Positions 11,541 through 23,900 of a DNA stretch of 64,000 bases are shown here, one piece after another. Made by a program: the position numbers and the translations under genes. Origin of the DNA: Ampelocalamus luodianensis (taxonomy: Eukaryota > Streptophyta > Magnoliopsida > Poales > Poaceae); NCBI GenBank assembly GCA_036346255.1, contig CM070622.1, positions 32,266,751 to 32,330,750 on the forward strand, written 5' to 3'. Position 1 is the stretch's first letter, and each line of letters starts with the position of its first letter. A model generated the notes under the pieces. The model was not told the origin of the DNA. It searched no databases and saw nothing but the letters and a program-made list of their open reading frames with translations.

Positions 11541-11739
11541 CTTTTTTTATGGCCACAGGCTTCGTGTGGGCAACTTTTTTTTTAAAAAAAAGACAAGGCG
11601 TCACACGTCCAACCAGCGTCGAACCTGGGCAAGCAAGGGGTCAAAATCCCCGTGCCCCTGAGCGAAGCTCAGGCCCTCGTGAACACGCGGGTTGAGGGAG
11701 CTCCGCTCGACCTCAACCAACTGAGCACCGCTAGGTTCT
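11541..11739 (-). mobile_element. tRNA-derived SINE-like unit
   Basis: On the minus strand the head shows an A box (TGCTCAGTTGGTTGAG) and, about 90 bp later, a B box (GGTTCGACGCT). The tail ends in an A-rich run (ATAAAAAAAGA) next to the flank. Flanks TTCATTTCAAATC and TTCGTTTCAATCC look like a decayed target duplication. It interrupts the second 736-bp repeat unit; the first unit lacks it. Confidence 0.65.
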
Positions 11740-11908
11740 CTTCGTTTCAATCCTTAAACGCATGATCTTTCCGTGTTGTGTTCTTCACCGACTGCTCCCA
11801 ACCTTTTGTATTTTCTTACGCAAAACCATCGCCATTGGGAGGTCACGATGCAAAGCTGTGAAGCTACCAAATGCCGTGTTTGCTATATTTCCCATAATAA
11901 AACGCAAG

Positions 11909-12148
11909 AACCTTTCTATGACTTTGACACCTCAACTATTTTACACTACCATATCTATCTTCTTCTGCAGGCTTCAAAAGTATTCCCATCCGATTTACTT
12001 ATAAATTGGACGGCTGATATATACTACAGCCAGTAGCAGAGAGATCTGTGCCGGCCGTAACGATTGATTAGAAAAATACGAGGAAAATAAAACAATTAGC
12101 ATAACGATTTGAGTACGGATCTTGGAGCCGGTGAGGTCGCCGTTTCAT
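11909..12148. other. Short unassigned spacer
   Basis: No gene or repeat recognised between the tandem array and the next MULE-like element. Confidence 0.4.
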
Positions 12149-12854
12149 GAAAAAATTTGAAATAATATATTTTAAAAAAATTGCAAAACTAGGTAGTTGC
12201 CCCAAAAAATTACAAAAATAGGTCTCTGTCGTCGGTTCATCTGGCGATAGACTCATGTCGCTAGTTGAACTGACGACATGGACCCTGAAGAGTAGGTGGA
12301 AGTTCCTGGCGACAGGAATCTAGGAATTTTTTAATATAGCAAATAAACTCAAAAAATTACGAAATTTTTTGGGGCCTTCCGATACAGTGTTATTGCTTGT
12401 ATACTTTTTCCATAATTTTATCATTTCTGAATTTGTCACCAAAATTCATTTAAGTATACTATTTGTAGAATTTGTAAATATGCAAAATAAGGTCCAAAAA
12501 TTATGAAATTTTTTGTGAACACTCCTTACATAGTTTAATTGATTGTGTAATTTTTTAAAATTTTATATGTTTCAAAATTATCTCAAAAATTAAGGATTTA
12601 TGCAATCAAATACACTATATCGGAAACCTAAATTCAGAATTTCACCGGTCTCTAATTTGTTCACAATTCCTAGATTTCTGTCACGAGTTAAACTAGTGAT
12701 AAGAACCTCCCCACTGTTTAGGGCCTTTGTCACCAGTTCAACAGGCAATAGGAGCCTGTCGCCAGATGAACTTACGATAGAGACCTATTTTTGTAATTTT
12801 TTAGGATGATTACCTAGTTTTGTAAAAATAAAAATATTATTTCAAAAAAATTGT
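12149..12854. mobile_element. 706-bp non-autonomous MULE-like foldback element
   Basis: Long imperfect inverted repeats: left 12149-12250 and right 12755-12854, sharing TTTGAAATAATAT, CAAAACTAGGTA, AAAAAATTACAAAAATAGGT and TTCATCTGGCGA in opposite orientations. Flanks CGTTTCAT at 12141-12148 and 12855-12862 are identical; extending to 9 bp leaves one mismatch. The subterminal TTCA(A/T)CTGGCGA block is shared with X1 and X2. No coding capacity. Confidence 0.7.
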
Positions 12855-13032
12855 CGTTTCATCATCTGGATGATTGTGTACGGGGAACGGAACGTTGGAG
12901 TGGAGGGTAGACAACGTGAAGTCAACTTTCAGATGAAGGGACATTTTTGTCAGCGTCTTTTGTCGCCTTTTCCTCCTTTCATACCTAATGCCAACTAGTT
13001 TTAAAAATGATGTACATCTATACACCATATAA

Positions 13033-14648
13033 CAGTGGCGGATCTAGGACATGCCTCGGGCTAAATTCTAATAGGCTAATATCTTAAAACTAACGCTAAT
13101 TTCTACCCACAGCAAGACATAACAAAAAATAAGCCAAAAATACTTCATTGACATGAAACTTTATAAAAAAATGCTTCAATATAAAATATAATAAGAAAAA
13201 CATGAAAAACATAAATAATATAGCATCTTAGAGATACAAATTGAGTACATAAATAACGAAAATTTCATCTCTAACCTAGCTCATCATTTCTTCGTCAATA
13301 GTTGGACGAGTACCAGAACCTACAAAAACAATATAAAAATAAATAAATCAAAAAGAGGTATGATTAAATACAAAGAACATGAAATTTAGATTTGTAAGAA
13401 CCGAACTTACCACTAGCGTGAGATAGTTATTTCTTATGTGACCTTATTCTTTGAAAACGCTCAAAATCTTCTCATCTTTAGTGCTTGCAAATATGTCTCG
13501 CTCAATATAACATACCATGTTATGATTCATCCATTCATCATTCATCTTATTCCTCAAATCAATTTTAATAATGCTCATAGCTGAGAAGGCTCTTTCTATA
13601 GTTGCTGTTGCCACTAGCAAAATCAAAACCAATTCAATGAGACGATATACTAATGAAAAAACTGTGTGTCTGTTGGCCTGAACCATCTTAACAGCAAGAT
13701 TTCCAAAATGAGTACAGTTTGCAAAATCTAGATCATCTCTCACATCAGCAATAAATGTGCCTAGTTGGTCTCTATGGACTACACAGTCATATTGGGAGAA
13801 GTCAGCAGCATACATCCTAGCAAGTTCAATTAATCTATCTTCATCAAAGTTGGCAAAAAAAATTCTTTGGATCAAGACAAGCAATGCACCTTAATAACTG
13901 AGTAGATCTTTCAGCAAAGCGATTATTCAACTCAACAATAATTTGGTCATGCACCACAATAAATATTTCATGATGGAAATGATCATAGTAAGTTACCATC
14001 TGGTTGCCACGACCCCTTGAACGACCTCTAACCGGTATTTTATCAGACATGTTTGGCACCAAGATATCATGCTGGAGACAAAAGGCGTTTGACTCTTCGA
14101 AAAGCTCATTCCAACCACAATTTCTTATTACCTCAACTGTCTTCAACGTGGTCCCAATCAACCCTACAGCACGAACAATGTTTTGATCTTTCTTTTGCAA
14201 ACATTGTGAAAGATCATTAGTCTTACCCAAAATTCTGATCATAAGATGCATGGTGAATACAAATTCAAAGCTTTCCATTTTTCCAACAATCCCGAAGCTG
14301 TGGTTTTCTGTGTTGCATTAGTGGCATCATCACTCAAGTTCTCTAATACCTCTAGAACCGAATCCCACATGAGAAGAAGACGACACAAAGTTTTATGATG
14401 TGAGCCCCAATGAGTATCGCCTAGCCTTGCAAGGTTAGTTTGTTGATTTTTCCCTCTTCCTGGGAAAATTTCACCGGTCTCTAATGTGTTCACAATTTTA
14501 CCATGGTGATCTTCCGGCGTGGATGGTGGGCCTCGGGCTAAATGGCTGCACCAACTTTTTTCGCCTATATGTAAAAAAAAATTGCACTGCTATTTTTCCT
14601 GGGCCTCGGGCTATAGCACACCCTGCCCGAGGTCTAGATCCGCCCCTG
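13033..14648 (-). mobile_element. hAT element, TTF-type, internally deleted
   Basis: Terminal inverted repeats begin CAGTGGCGGATCTAG (left) and CAGGGGCGGATCTAG (reverse complement of right). Flanks CCATATAA (13025-13032) and CCACATAA (14649-14656) make an 8-bp target duplication with one mismatch. The interior encodes only the C-terminal half of the transposase on the minus strand, so the element cannot move by itself. Confidence 0.85.
13444..14493 (-). pseudogene. hAT transposase C-terminal half (TTF / zinc finger MYM-type protein 1-like)
   Basis: hAT transposases cut and paste DNA with an RNase H-like fold closed by a C-terminal dimerisation segment. Three minus-strand frames run in order. 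The first has WGSHHKTLCRLL, typical of the central region. The second covers an alpha-helical stretch with RGRSRGRGNQ and the RSTQLLRCIACLDPKNFF block. The last contains the hallmark ATATIERAFSAMSIIKIDLR followed by MNDEWMNHNMVCYIERDIF. Frameshifts separate the pieces near 13870 and 14260. The N-terminal TTF zinc finger and the first catalytic Asp region are missing. Confidence 0.8.
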
Positions 14649-14734
14649 CCACATAACAAGGACGAAGATAGATAGGCCACTAACAAAGAAAGCACACTTA
14701 CAATGCTAGAACAACATTGTTAGGCAACTATCGC

Positions 14735-14930
14735 CTTATGGACGGGTAGTGGTCTAATGGTGAATGAGAGCGAGGATGTTTGTTCTCACTTAACCAGGTT
14801 CGGTCCCTAGGATCGATATAGTGTGCTGTATTTAATTAGAGTAATGCGTTCAGTGGAAAAACGTGCAATCGGTTTCCCATGAGGCCATGGAGCCTATGCA
14901 AAAGTTTCTAGCGTGTGTAGCGAGCGCACA
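14735..14930 (+). mobile_element. Possible tRNA-derived SINE
   Basis: GTAGTGGTCTAATGG resembles a pol III A box and GGTTCGGTCCC a B box, about 55 bp apart. No clear 3' tail or target duplication is seen, so this could equally be a tRNA relic. The rest of 14657-14934 holds nothing recognised. Confidence 0.35.
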
Positions 14931-14934
14931 CATC

Positions 14935-16009
14935 CAGTAGCGGACCCAGAAATAAAATGTAGGTTGAGCGGAACGAAGCAATTGAAATATGTTGTGTATG
15001 ACTTATATATGATAAGGTGAAAGGAAGGAGTTGTGTCCGGAAGCGGGAGCTATGAGTCCGAGTCGAACATGTAATCGGGGTATAAATATATACCGTCGAC
15101 CTCTTGTAACCCTAATTAGAAAGTAAAAGAAAAACTCCTCATAAGGACGGAGCCGCCGCAATTTGGCTCCCAGGAACGTAGGCTTTGCTAACCTCGTAAA
15201 CAAATTTTTGTGTCTCTTTGTGTGCTTGCTGTGATTGTTCTTTCGCGCAAAGGGTTGTCGCTGGTTCCAACAAAATATTCAATACCAAAGCCAGAATACA
15301 CAATCCATGTTGCAATCACACTAATAAAACTGCATGACACTAAATGGAACACAAAACTACGATCCACGTGTGAGCTTGCAGTTCTTTGGCTACTGTAGCA
15401 TTTGCACCGGTACTTAGGGTCAAGCCAGTCGACATAATGCTAATTAGCTCTCAAAATCTAGCCAATCAACCAATCACAAACCATGACGCACTCTATTTTC
15501 AACTAATTTCTTAATTCCCCTTGCTTGCTTGTTGTTGCAGCTTGCGTTGAGCGCCTCGGCAGTCTGCTCGCCTCACTAGATGACCACCTCGACTTGCCGC
15601 CGTGCTCCCCACACCCCACGGCCTAGCACCCACTGCCGCGAGCTGCCATCCACACACGACGCTCTTCTCCGCCGGCTCACCGACGCCACTATGCCACCTC
15701 ATGCTGACCCAACCCCGCCGGCCACCACAAGTCTAAACGCCACCATGGTCCATGGCTCCACAAGCTTGGGCTTGGGTTAGACAATAGAGTATTGTGGTGG
15801 GTTGGGCTAGTGGGTCTCCTCATGCGGCACAACGATAGCAGCCCAAAAAGATCGCCATCTCTCTCGCCAGGCCCAGCAGCACGCTACCTTCTTCCTCTTG
15901 AGACAACAACAGAGCTCCAGTGCTAGGCCATGGCGGAAGAGAGGGGGTTTGGCCAGCGAGGCACCTCAGGCGACCACCCAGGCTCACCCGATTGCTAGGT
16001 CCGCCTCTT
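14935..16009. mobile_element. Non-autonomous hAT-like element carrying a solo LTR
   Basis: The left end CAGTAGCGGACCCAG and the reverse complement of the right end (AGGCGGACCTAGC) match the TIR style of the neighbouring hAT. Flanks CACACATC (14927-14934) and CACGCGTC (16010-16017) match at six of eight positions. No transposase frame. A 283-bp solo LTR sits inside. The right part (15540-15970) is GC-rich with spurious ORFs. Confidence 0.55.
14990..15272 (+). repeat. Solo LTR, 283 bp, TSD AAATA
   Basis: Starts TGTTGTGTATGACTT and ends GGTTCCAACA, flanked by AAATA at 14985-14989 and 15273-15277. A TATA-like TATAAATATATACC lies at about 15080. No internal retroelement sequence is adjacent, so it is what remains after LTR-LTR recombination. 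Confidence 0.8.
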
Positions 16010-17025
16010 CACGCGTCTACACGCGTGTATAGCATGAGTGGTGTGCGGTCCTCTCTAAAACGTGCGTTAAGGCGTGGCCATAATTATGGATAACAAATTT
16101 TCCCAACTCATGTTGACCGAGTTGGCGGCCACAGAACGTGCTGCTTGCTACACTTGCCTACAATTAAATGTGGGAAAGTATGGTATCCATCGAAACACCC
16201 CCCCTAAGCTCATCCATGAATCATGGCGAGAGGCCTGTTTCTTTGTAAGTGCAGCGGTAGCACGGGAAACAAGCTCATAGTCATACCCACCCGAGCTGAC
16301 ATGTACTGGCAACAAGCTTCCCTGATCACGCCACGAAAAGGAAGGACAACGCAGACCTTATGGCACGCGTTCATACCAGGATCTCATCCACGGAGACCTG
16401 CTCCTCCTAAACCACTCGAATCAGACCTACCAAAAACGAATGGCAAGTTGGAATTTCCATGCACTAACATGACAAGCATTGTTCAGTTTCATCGGGTGAG
16501 GCAAGATAGAAGCACAATCAGAATCTAAGCGAACCACAAAACGAACTCAGATTAAACTCACATAGCTCACAAGTGCATAATGAATTAGTGATTATGAAGT
16601 GGACAATTCACTTGGAAACAAGAATAATTGTGCCAGTGATAGCCTGGTGTTTGCCAAGCAGTGTGAGCCAAGTTCCAGTAACTGAAAAGCAATTAGCAGC
16701 ATAGGAATATAAAGTGGTCATCACATTAGGTCGATCGAGTCCATTATTGATCCCATCCCACCATGCCGCCGTGGTACATAAAATAAGCAGGTGTTTAGTG
16801 AGATCATCAGCAGAACGGCTTCAGTAGGTAGGAAAGCGCTCATCGGTTAGATGGTCAAATCAAGACATAATGCAATGCATAACCGTTGCCCAGCATCCAT
16901 AACAAGAGACTGGTGAGCCGTAACCCAAGAGAGACAAGCTTGGAAGCTACATAATACACAAGAAAAAAAGAAATCAATGTCCTTACAAGCATCATAAGAT
17001 CACACAGAAGGCAAAAGAGTCTGCA
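16010..17025 (-). other. 3' flank and presumed 3' UTR of the ubiquitin-like gene
   Basis: No coding frame or transposon end recognised. Directly below the stop codon at 17026-17028 the minus strand is AT-rich with T runs, suitable for a 3' UTR, but no polyadenylation site can be fixed. Confidence 0.4.
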
Positions 17026-17087
17026 TCACGAGGACGACATGAAATCTTCTGGCCTTGCAATGAAAACATCCTCAAACTCGTTGTCAT
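17026..17087 (-). CDS. Coding exon 3 of the ubiquitin-like gene
   Basis: Starts after acceptor TTTCATCAG, completes the split Asp codon, encodes DNEFEDVFIARPEDFMSSS and ends at TGA (17026-17028). Its phase fits exon 2 exactly although 23 kb separates them. Confidence 0.85.
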
Positions 17088-17884
17088 CTGATGAAAGAAC
17101 AAAGAAACAGTTAGGTGTCTGCCAAGAGAAATTGCAACAACTATCGAGAGCAAGAGCCAGCGACAAATGTATAGAACTCAGTTAAAAAGCTTGTTCACAC
17201 ATTGACCGTCCTTCAAACAAAAGACTAGACACATGTAACTCCCATGATTATGAATGAGACACGGAAAAGGACTATCCATCCGCTTTGTTCAGTCTCAGGT
17301 ATTAGTAAACTAGATCATTACAGGTAATTATCAAGATATCTGTTCGGCTGTGGCCTGAATGAGCCCATCACTGTATGAGTGGGTGGAGGAAGATAAGATT
17401 TAGCTACCAATGTTTTCTCTTTAGATTTGATTTCATTCTGGACTGATGATGACTCTTTAGCAACGAAATGGTCGCAACTTGCAACTTATGTTTGTATGGA
17501 TCTAAAAATGACAAAATGGATTGCCCTAGAAATGCAGGTTCATGGAATAAGAGTAAAACGAAGTAATTCCCAATAAACTTCAAGTCACCAAGAGAAGAAG
17601 CGATCCTAAAAAATGAAGCTTTTTTACAAAGTAAGCAGTTGATGACAATAATCTTTGCCATATGTAAATTCTCCATGACAGGTTGCAACTAAGAAGCCTG
17701 GGTAGCAACTGTTAGAATATAACTCCTCTTTGTATTTCCTTTTCTGATACCCTTGTATTCCCTATATATATTGCCCATTAGACCCTCTTGAATACAACAA
17801 CAACAGCAACAAAGTCTTTGGTCATAAACAAGTTGAGGTAGGCTAGGAATGAAACCTTCTCAAAGTCAAAGAGACGAGAGCCTT

Positions 17885-17925
<41 letters not shown>

Positions 17926-20900
17926 CCTAAGTTGTACAACCTACCATTTGAGTCGAAAGCCTAAACCCTAAGTTGTACAACCTACCATTTGAGTCGAAAG
18001 CCTAAAACACCGCCCCTAAATCTTATTATGGTTTGGTACGTGGTCGCTAACTTTCATACGCTCCTATCCAAATCCAAAGCTAATTCTTTAGCTACGTTCC
18101 AATCCCTCAAATCTCTTTTAACTGCTTCCTCCCACGTCAGTCTTAGTCGACATCTGCATCTTCTTACATTTTCAGTACGTCTTAAAATTCCACTACGTAC
18201 TGGTGCCTCAGAAGGCCTCCGTTGGAGATGTCCAAATCATCTCAAACGATGTTAAACAAGTTTCTCTTCAATTGGTGCTACCCCACCCTATCACGTATAT
18301 CATTGCGGATTCAACCCGCCTTGTGTGGCCAAATATCCACCGCAACATGCTTATCTCCACTATACTCATCTTTTGTATATGGTGTCTTTTAGTCGCCCAG
18401 CATTCTGCTCCAAATAGCATTGCAAGTCTGATGGCCGTCCTATAGAACTTACCATTTAACTTTTGAGGGACCTTTTTGTCACACGGGACACCCGATGCTT
18501 GGCACCATTTCACCCACCCCGCTCTAATTCGGTGGCTCACGTCTTCATCAATCTCGTCGTTCCACTGTAGCATCAATCCCAAATATCTAAACGTGTCCTT
18601 CCTAGGTACTACTTGTCCGTTCAGACTAACATCTCCATCATCTACCCTAGCACCACTCAAATCACACTTCATATACACAGTTTTAGTCCTACTAAGTCTA
18701 AAACCCTTCGATTCTAAAGTCTTTCTCCCCATCTCCAGCTTCCTATTGACACATATCCTACTCTCATCAACTAACACTACATCATCAGCGAAAAGCATAC
18801 ACTAAAGGATATCTCCTTGTATTTCCCGCGTGACCTCGTCCATCACTAGAGCAAAAATATATGGGCTCAACGCTGACCCTTGGTGTAGTCCTATTTTAAT
18901 AGGGAAGTCACTAGTATTACCACCAAATGTTCTGATATTAGTCACAACATCATGGTACATTTCTTTAATTAGAGTAATATACTTTGTTGGGACTTTTTCT
19001 TTGGAGCGCCCACCACAAGACTCTTCTTGGCACTTTATCATAGGCTTTCTCTAAGTCGATAAACACCATATGAAGATCCTTCTTTTGCTCCCTATACCTC
19101 TCCATCAAGTGTCAAGAAAATCGCCTCCGTGGTCGACCTCCCAGGCATAAAACCAAATTGGTTTATCGTCACGCTAGTCACTCTTCTTAAACGGTGCTTG
19201 ATCACTCGCTCCCAAAACTTCATTGTGTGACTCATGGGCTTAATTCCTCTATAATTAGTACAACCTTAAATGACTCCTTTATTTTTGAAAATTGGTACTA
19301 ATGTGCTCCTCCGCCACTCGTTAGACATCTTGCTCGACCTAAAAATGCTATTGAACAAATTAGTTAGTCAAACGATCACCACTTCTCCTAGGCATTTTCA
19401 CACCTCGATAGAAATGTTATCAAGCCCCAACGCTTTACCCACTTTCATCCTTTTTTATGCCTCTCTTACTTTCGACTCCTAGATTCTTCGAACAAATTGC
19501 CTATCGATGTCATCAAAAGAATCATCCAGTTCAATCATACTATCGTTATTGTCATGATTGAACAGCTCGTCAAAGTAATCTCTCCACCTATCCTTGATCT
19601 CATCGTCTTTCACCAAAAGCCTATTCGTGTCGTCTTTGATGCATTTAACTTGGTTGAAATCTCTCTTCTTCCTTTCTCGAAGTTTAGCCATCTTGTAGAC
19701 ATCCTTCTCGCCCTCCTTTGTACTTAGTTTCTGGTAAATTTCCTCATAGGCCTTGCCTCGTGCCTCACTCACCGATTTCTTTGTCTTTTTTTTGCTATTT
19801 TGTATTTCTGTATGTTGTCGTTACTCCTATCATGATGCATATACTTGTATCATGCCTTCTTCTCCTCGATAGCCTTTTGCACTTCCTCGTTCCACCACCA
19901 CATGTCTTTAGGTTCGCATCTTGTCACTCAGGTCACTCCAAGCACCTCTGTAGCCACCTTCTTAATGCGAGATGCCATCTCTGTCCACATACTATTCGCT
20001 TCTCCCACGTTCCATATCCCTTCCTCAATCATCCTCTCCTTAAACGCCTATGAGGTGTCCCCTTTGAGTTTCCACCACTTCGTCCTCGTGGCTCTGGCGA
20101 CTTAGGCCTATCATACCCGTGTCCTAAAATGAAAGTCGGAGACTACCAACTTATGTTGTTGGACAACACACTCTCCAGGTATAACGTTATAGTCTATGCA
20201 GGCTCGTTTGTCCTCCCTTCTAACAAGGACAAAATTGATTTAGCTAGAATGCTGACCACTACTAAAGGTAACTAGATAGGAATGTCTCTTTCTAAAAAAG
20301 TATTAGTTATCATGAGATCATAGGCTACGACAAAGTTTAAGATATCTTCTCCCTCTTGGTTCCTATCATCATAACCAAAACCCCTATGCACCCTTTGAAA
20401 CCCCACTAGTTGTACCGACATGACCATTGAAATCACCTCCTAAGAAAATCTTCTCACTCTTAGGCACACTTCTAACCATGTCATCTCGGTCTTTCCAAAA
20501 ATACCTCTTAGCGGCCTCATCTAGACCTACTTGAGGATCATATGCGCTAACAACATTCAAAACCAAATCGCCAAAGATTAGCTTGATTAGGATAATCCTA
20601 TCCCCCTGTCTCCTCACGTCAACAACTCCGCTCTTGAGGCGCTTATCGATTAAGATGCCCACTCCATTCCTGTTTCGTTCTGTTCCAGTATACCACAACT
20701 TATAGTAAGTATGCTCCACCTCCTTCGCCTTCTGACCCATCCATTTAGTCTCTTGAACGCACAAGATATTTATATGTCTCTTAATCACCGTATCAACTTT
20801 CTTAACTTACCTGTTAAGGACCCTGCATTCCAACTACCCAAACGGATCCTACTCTCCTCGACTAGCTTCCTTGCCCCTCACAATCGTCGAGTAAAGTGCG

Positions 20901-23900
20901 AAGATTCTTGCACATTTTCCACTACATCCGGCGACGACATAGCGTGTCACTAAGGGGGTGACGTCCGGCCCTTGCTCATTTATCACCACACCTGGTTCCG
21001 ATATGACGTCTCTAAGAGGGTTACGCCCCAACGAATTATCAATTTTTGGTTTCATTCCATGAAAAGGTGGCTTGATTTTTACGTTGGCTCGCCGGGCCTA
21101 ACACAACCCTCCTTTTTCTCGGCTTGGGATAGACTATGTAGAAAACTACACAGGTGGAGTTTGGGCCCTCTTGAATATACACACAATATTCATAACATGG
21201 AATCAGAGCTAGAGCACTAACCTAGCTCGTTCCCTTCCGCTGCCATCCCGCCGCCGCCGTCCTTCCCGACCTGAGGCCGCATGCCGACTTGATGGCTGCG
21301 ACTCCGCCGTGTGCCGCCCTTCGTCGCCCATGTGCTCGAGCGCAGCCGTCGACCCTAGGCCAACCCAAGGCCACGCCGTCGTCGTGCACTGCGCCTCCTC
21401 CGCCCGCGCACCGCCACCGTGCCCACAGGTCGTCGGCCGCCGCCCATGTGCTCCATCCAGAGTGTTGTCCGACCCGGCACTGTCCAACCGAAGGCCGACG
21501 AGGAACGAGCACGTCGCCGCCGCTGGATTGCAGCCACCACCGCCAGCAACGGGGAACCCTAGTTCCCTAATTCCCGCGCATGCTTAGTTCTTTTCATTGG
21601 GTTGGGTTAAGTTGCAGGCCTTGTAGGCCGTTTTTAGCCAGCCCGTAAAAAAGAGAGTAAGAAAACAATACGTCGATCTAACCGCCGCGCCGTCCAACGC
21701 CACTGTTAGACTTTGTTGTCTTGGTCGCCGCCTACCAATGGCTTTCGTTCCATCAACTACGATCACATTCTTGGGAACAAAGCTTAATGGAATGAACTAC
21801 ATGTTGTAATCTTCACTCATGGAGATCATGCTCGATGGTCTCCGCCTGGGGACATGTTACTGGTGCCTGACCTTGTCCACCGTCGCCGGTTCAGCCTTCT
21901 CTCAGACAACCTACTTCTGCACCTCCTGCAGAAGATGAGGCCGCCAAGGAGGAGGCAGAGGCCGCTATTGCTGCTGATAAGGCAATTCAATATGCCACAG
22001 ACGCTTTTGAGCGCTGAAGTGGTTCGAGCCATCCTGGTGGTCAGCGTTGACGACTCCATCCAGCCAGACATTGTTGGTCTGCATGCCACTCGTCAGATCT
22101 TGGAATACTTGCGCGAGCGATATCAGCAGAGCAGCGATGCTCAGTTCTTTTCACTTCAGTGTGAGTTGGAGACGCTTCGCCGAGAGGACTCCTCCGTCGA
22201 CGACATATTCCGAGCCCTGGTTAGTCTCTGGCGCTAGCTGGACAAGCCGGCTTCTCCGCTCTGCCAGGAGTGTTATAAAGTACAGAAGGCGAATCATGAT
22301 CGCCTTTGCCTTTATGACTTTATCTGTCGTCTTCGCCCAGAGTTTGAGCCTATCAGGGCTCAACTGCTAAGCCGCTCACCACGATCGACAGTCATCGAGA
22401 CTCTTTCGACGCTTATTGCTAAGGAGCTTCACCACGGGTTAGCAGCACAGTTTGTTCCGGTTGTGCTTGCTACCCCCCCTTCTTCGACTACACCAACGGA
22501 TCTGCCGTCTCAATTCCTCCTCGGTGTGCATTTACGCTCGTTTTTCACTGGCCCGGGGTTGGTGCAATTATTGCAAAAACTTCGGGCACGACTACCAGCG
22601 TTGTGCGGTGCGAAAAAAGTAGAACAAGGCGCGTGGAGGTGGACGATCAAGGAGGAGGGGAGGCCCGAACTTCTCGACAGGAGGATAGACCAACACGTCA
22701 GGACCTTCTCAGTGCGGTGACTCGTTCGGCGACTCTACGTGCTCTACCCGGCAGCTCTCTCACGGCTCGGCGAGTTCTGTCGGTCTAGCTGGACATCCCT
22801 CAGGTACTTCTTAGGTTCTTGATTCTGGTGTCTCTTTCCACATGACACCGAACTCCACATCTCCCACTTCAGTAGGACCTCCTATTTTTCCTATCTCTAT
22901 TCAGACAGCCGACGGTACTCCTCTGTCTATCAGCTGCCGAGCACTCTTTTGTCCACTGACTTTTCTGTTCCAGTTGTTTCCTATGTTCTCCAGCTTACTA
23001 TGCAGCTTCTCTCGGTGGGTCAGCTCACCGATCTCGGCTATAGGGTTGGTTTCACCGATCTCGGCTATAGAGTTGGTTTTGACTCTCGGTGGGTCAGCTC
23101 ACCGATCTCCTGTTTCATCTAGGACCGACAGACAAGGACGATACTTGGGACTGGTCGTCACCGTAGGGATCGTCAGGGACTCTACATCCTTGATCGCCTC
23201 CACCTTCCGTCCATTTCAGTTGCTCCTATCACCTCTACGTCTACTTCCACCGCCACTCCTGCCACCACCTCTAGAGTTTTTGTGCAGTGGCATCACCGTT
23301 TAAGTTACTTGTGTGGGTCCCGTCTTTCTTCATTAGTTCGTCAAGGTGTTCTTGGACGTGTTTCTGTTGACACGGCCATGTTTTGTCAGGGTTGTAAGCT
23401 AGACAAGCAACTACAACTTTCTTATCATTCTAGTGAGTCCTTGTCTTCTCGTCCTTTTGATTTAGTTCATTCAGATGTATAGGATCTGAGCCTATTATCT
23501 CTAAAGATGAGCATAAACTTCATGTGATCTTCATTGATGATTATTCTCGTTTTACATGGATTTTCCCTATGTCTAATCGTGATCAGTTTTTTGCGATCTA
23601 TCGTAGCTTTGCAACGATAGTTCGTACTCAGTTTGATTCTTCCTGTTAGGAATAGCAACTTGTATTTAGGGGCAAAGGGCCAGTATATATACACAAAGTA
23701 TAGGTGGTGAATATGCCAATAACCCCTCATAACAATGGGGAATAACACACTATACATATATCTCTAACACCCCCCTAAAACTCATGGTGGATCAACAACA
23801 CGAGTTTGGAGAGGTAGAAGTCGTGTTGTGCTCGAGTCTAGGCCTTCGTGAAGAAATCCACTATCTGAAGCTCTAAAGGCACATACTGAAGAGCAATCAC

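Larger units (their letters stand above)
10225..11908 (+). repeat. Tandem repeat, 736-bp unit, two copies plus parts, interrupted by a SINE
   Basis: The landmark ACTAAATGTGATATTGATTA starts at 10231 and 10967, a 736-bp period. The landmark ATGATCTTTCCGTG recurs at 10804 and 11762, further apart because a SINE-like unit lies between. Each unit has a stretch of non-coding sequence, a TATA-like ATTATAAGTTCG or CTTATAAGTTCG, a leader-like region and a short Cys-rich frame. The third unit stops near 11908. Copies differ by many substitutions, so the duplication is not recent. Confidence 0.8.
17795..21165 (-). mobile_element. RTE-type LINE inserted in the 5' LTR of A
   Basis: A minus-strand non-LTR retrotransposon. 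The 3' end at low coordinates has a (TTG)n-like tail (CTTTGTTGCTGTTGTTGTTG in minus reading), typical of plant RTE elements. The 12-bp duplication CCCTCTTGAATA flanks it at 17783-17794 and 21166-21177. A (TAA)n microsatellite lies at 17889-17923, and a roughly 40-bp direct repeat (AAGTTGTACAACCTACC) at 17925-18004. Endonuclease and RT relics are present with many frameshifts. Confidence 0.85.

Noticed and set aside
14735..14830. A functional tRNA gene
   Set aside because: A and B box-like sequences are present but no cloverleaf with acceptor stem could be folded by eye.
17404..17688. A 94-residue minus-strand ORF
   Set aside because: No motif, inside the intron of the ubiquitin-like gene and next to the LTR of A; likely chance.
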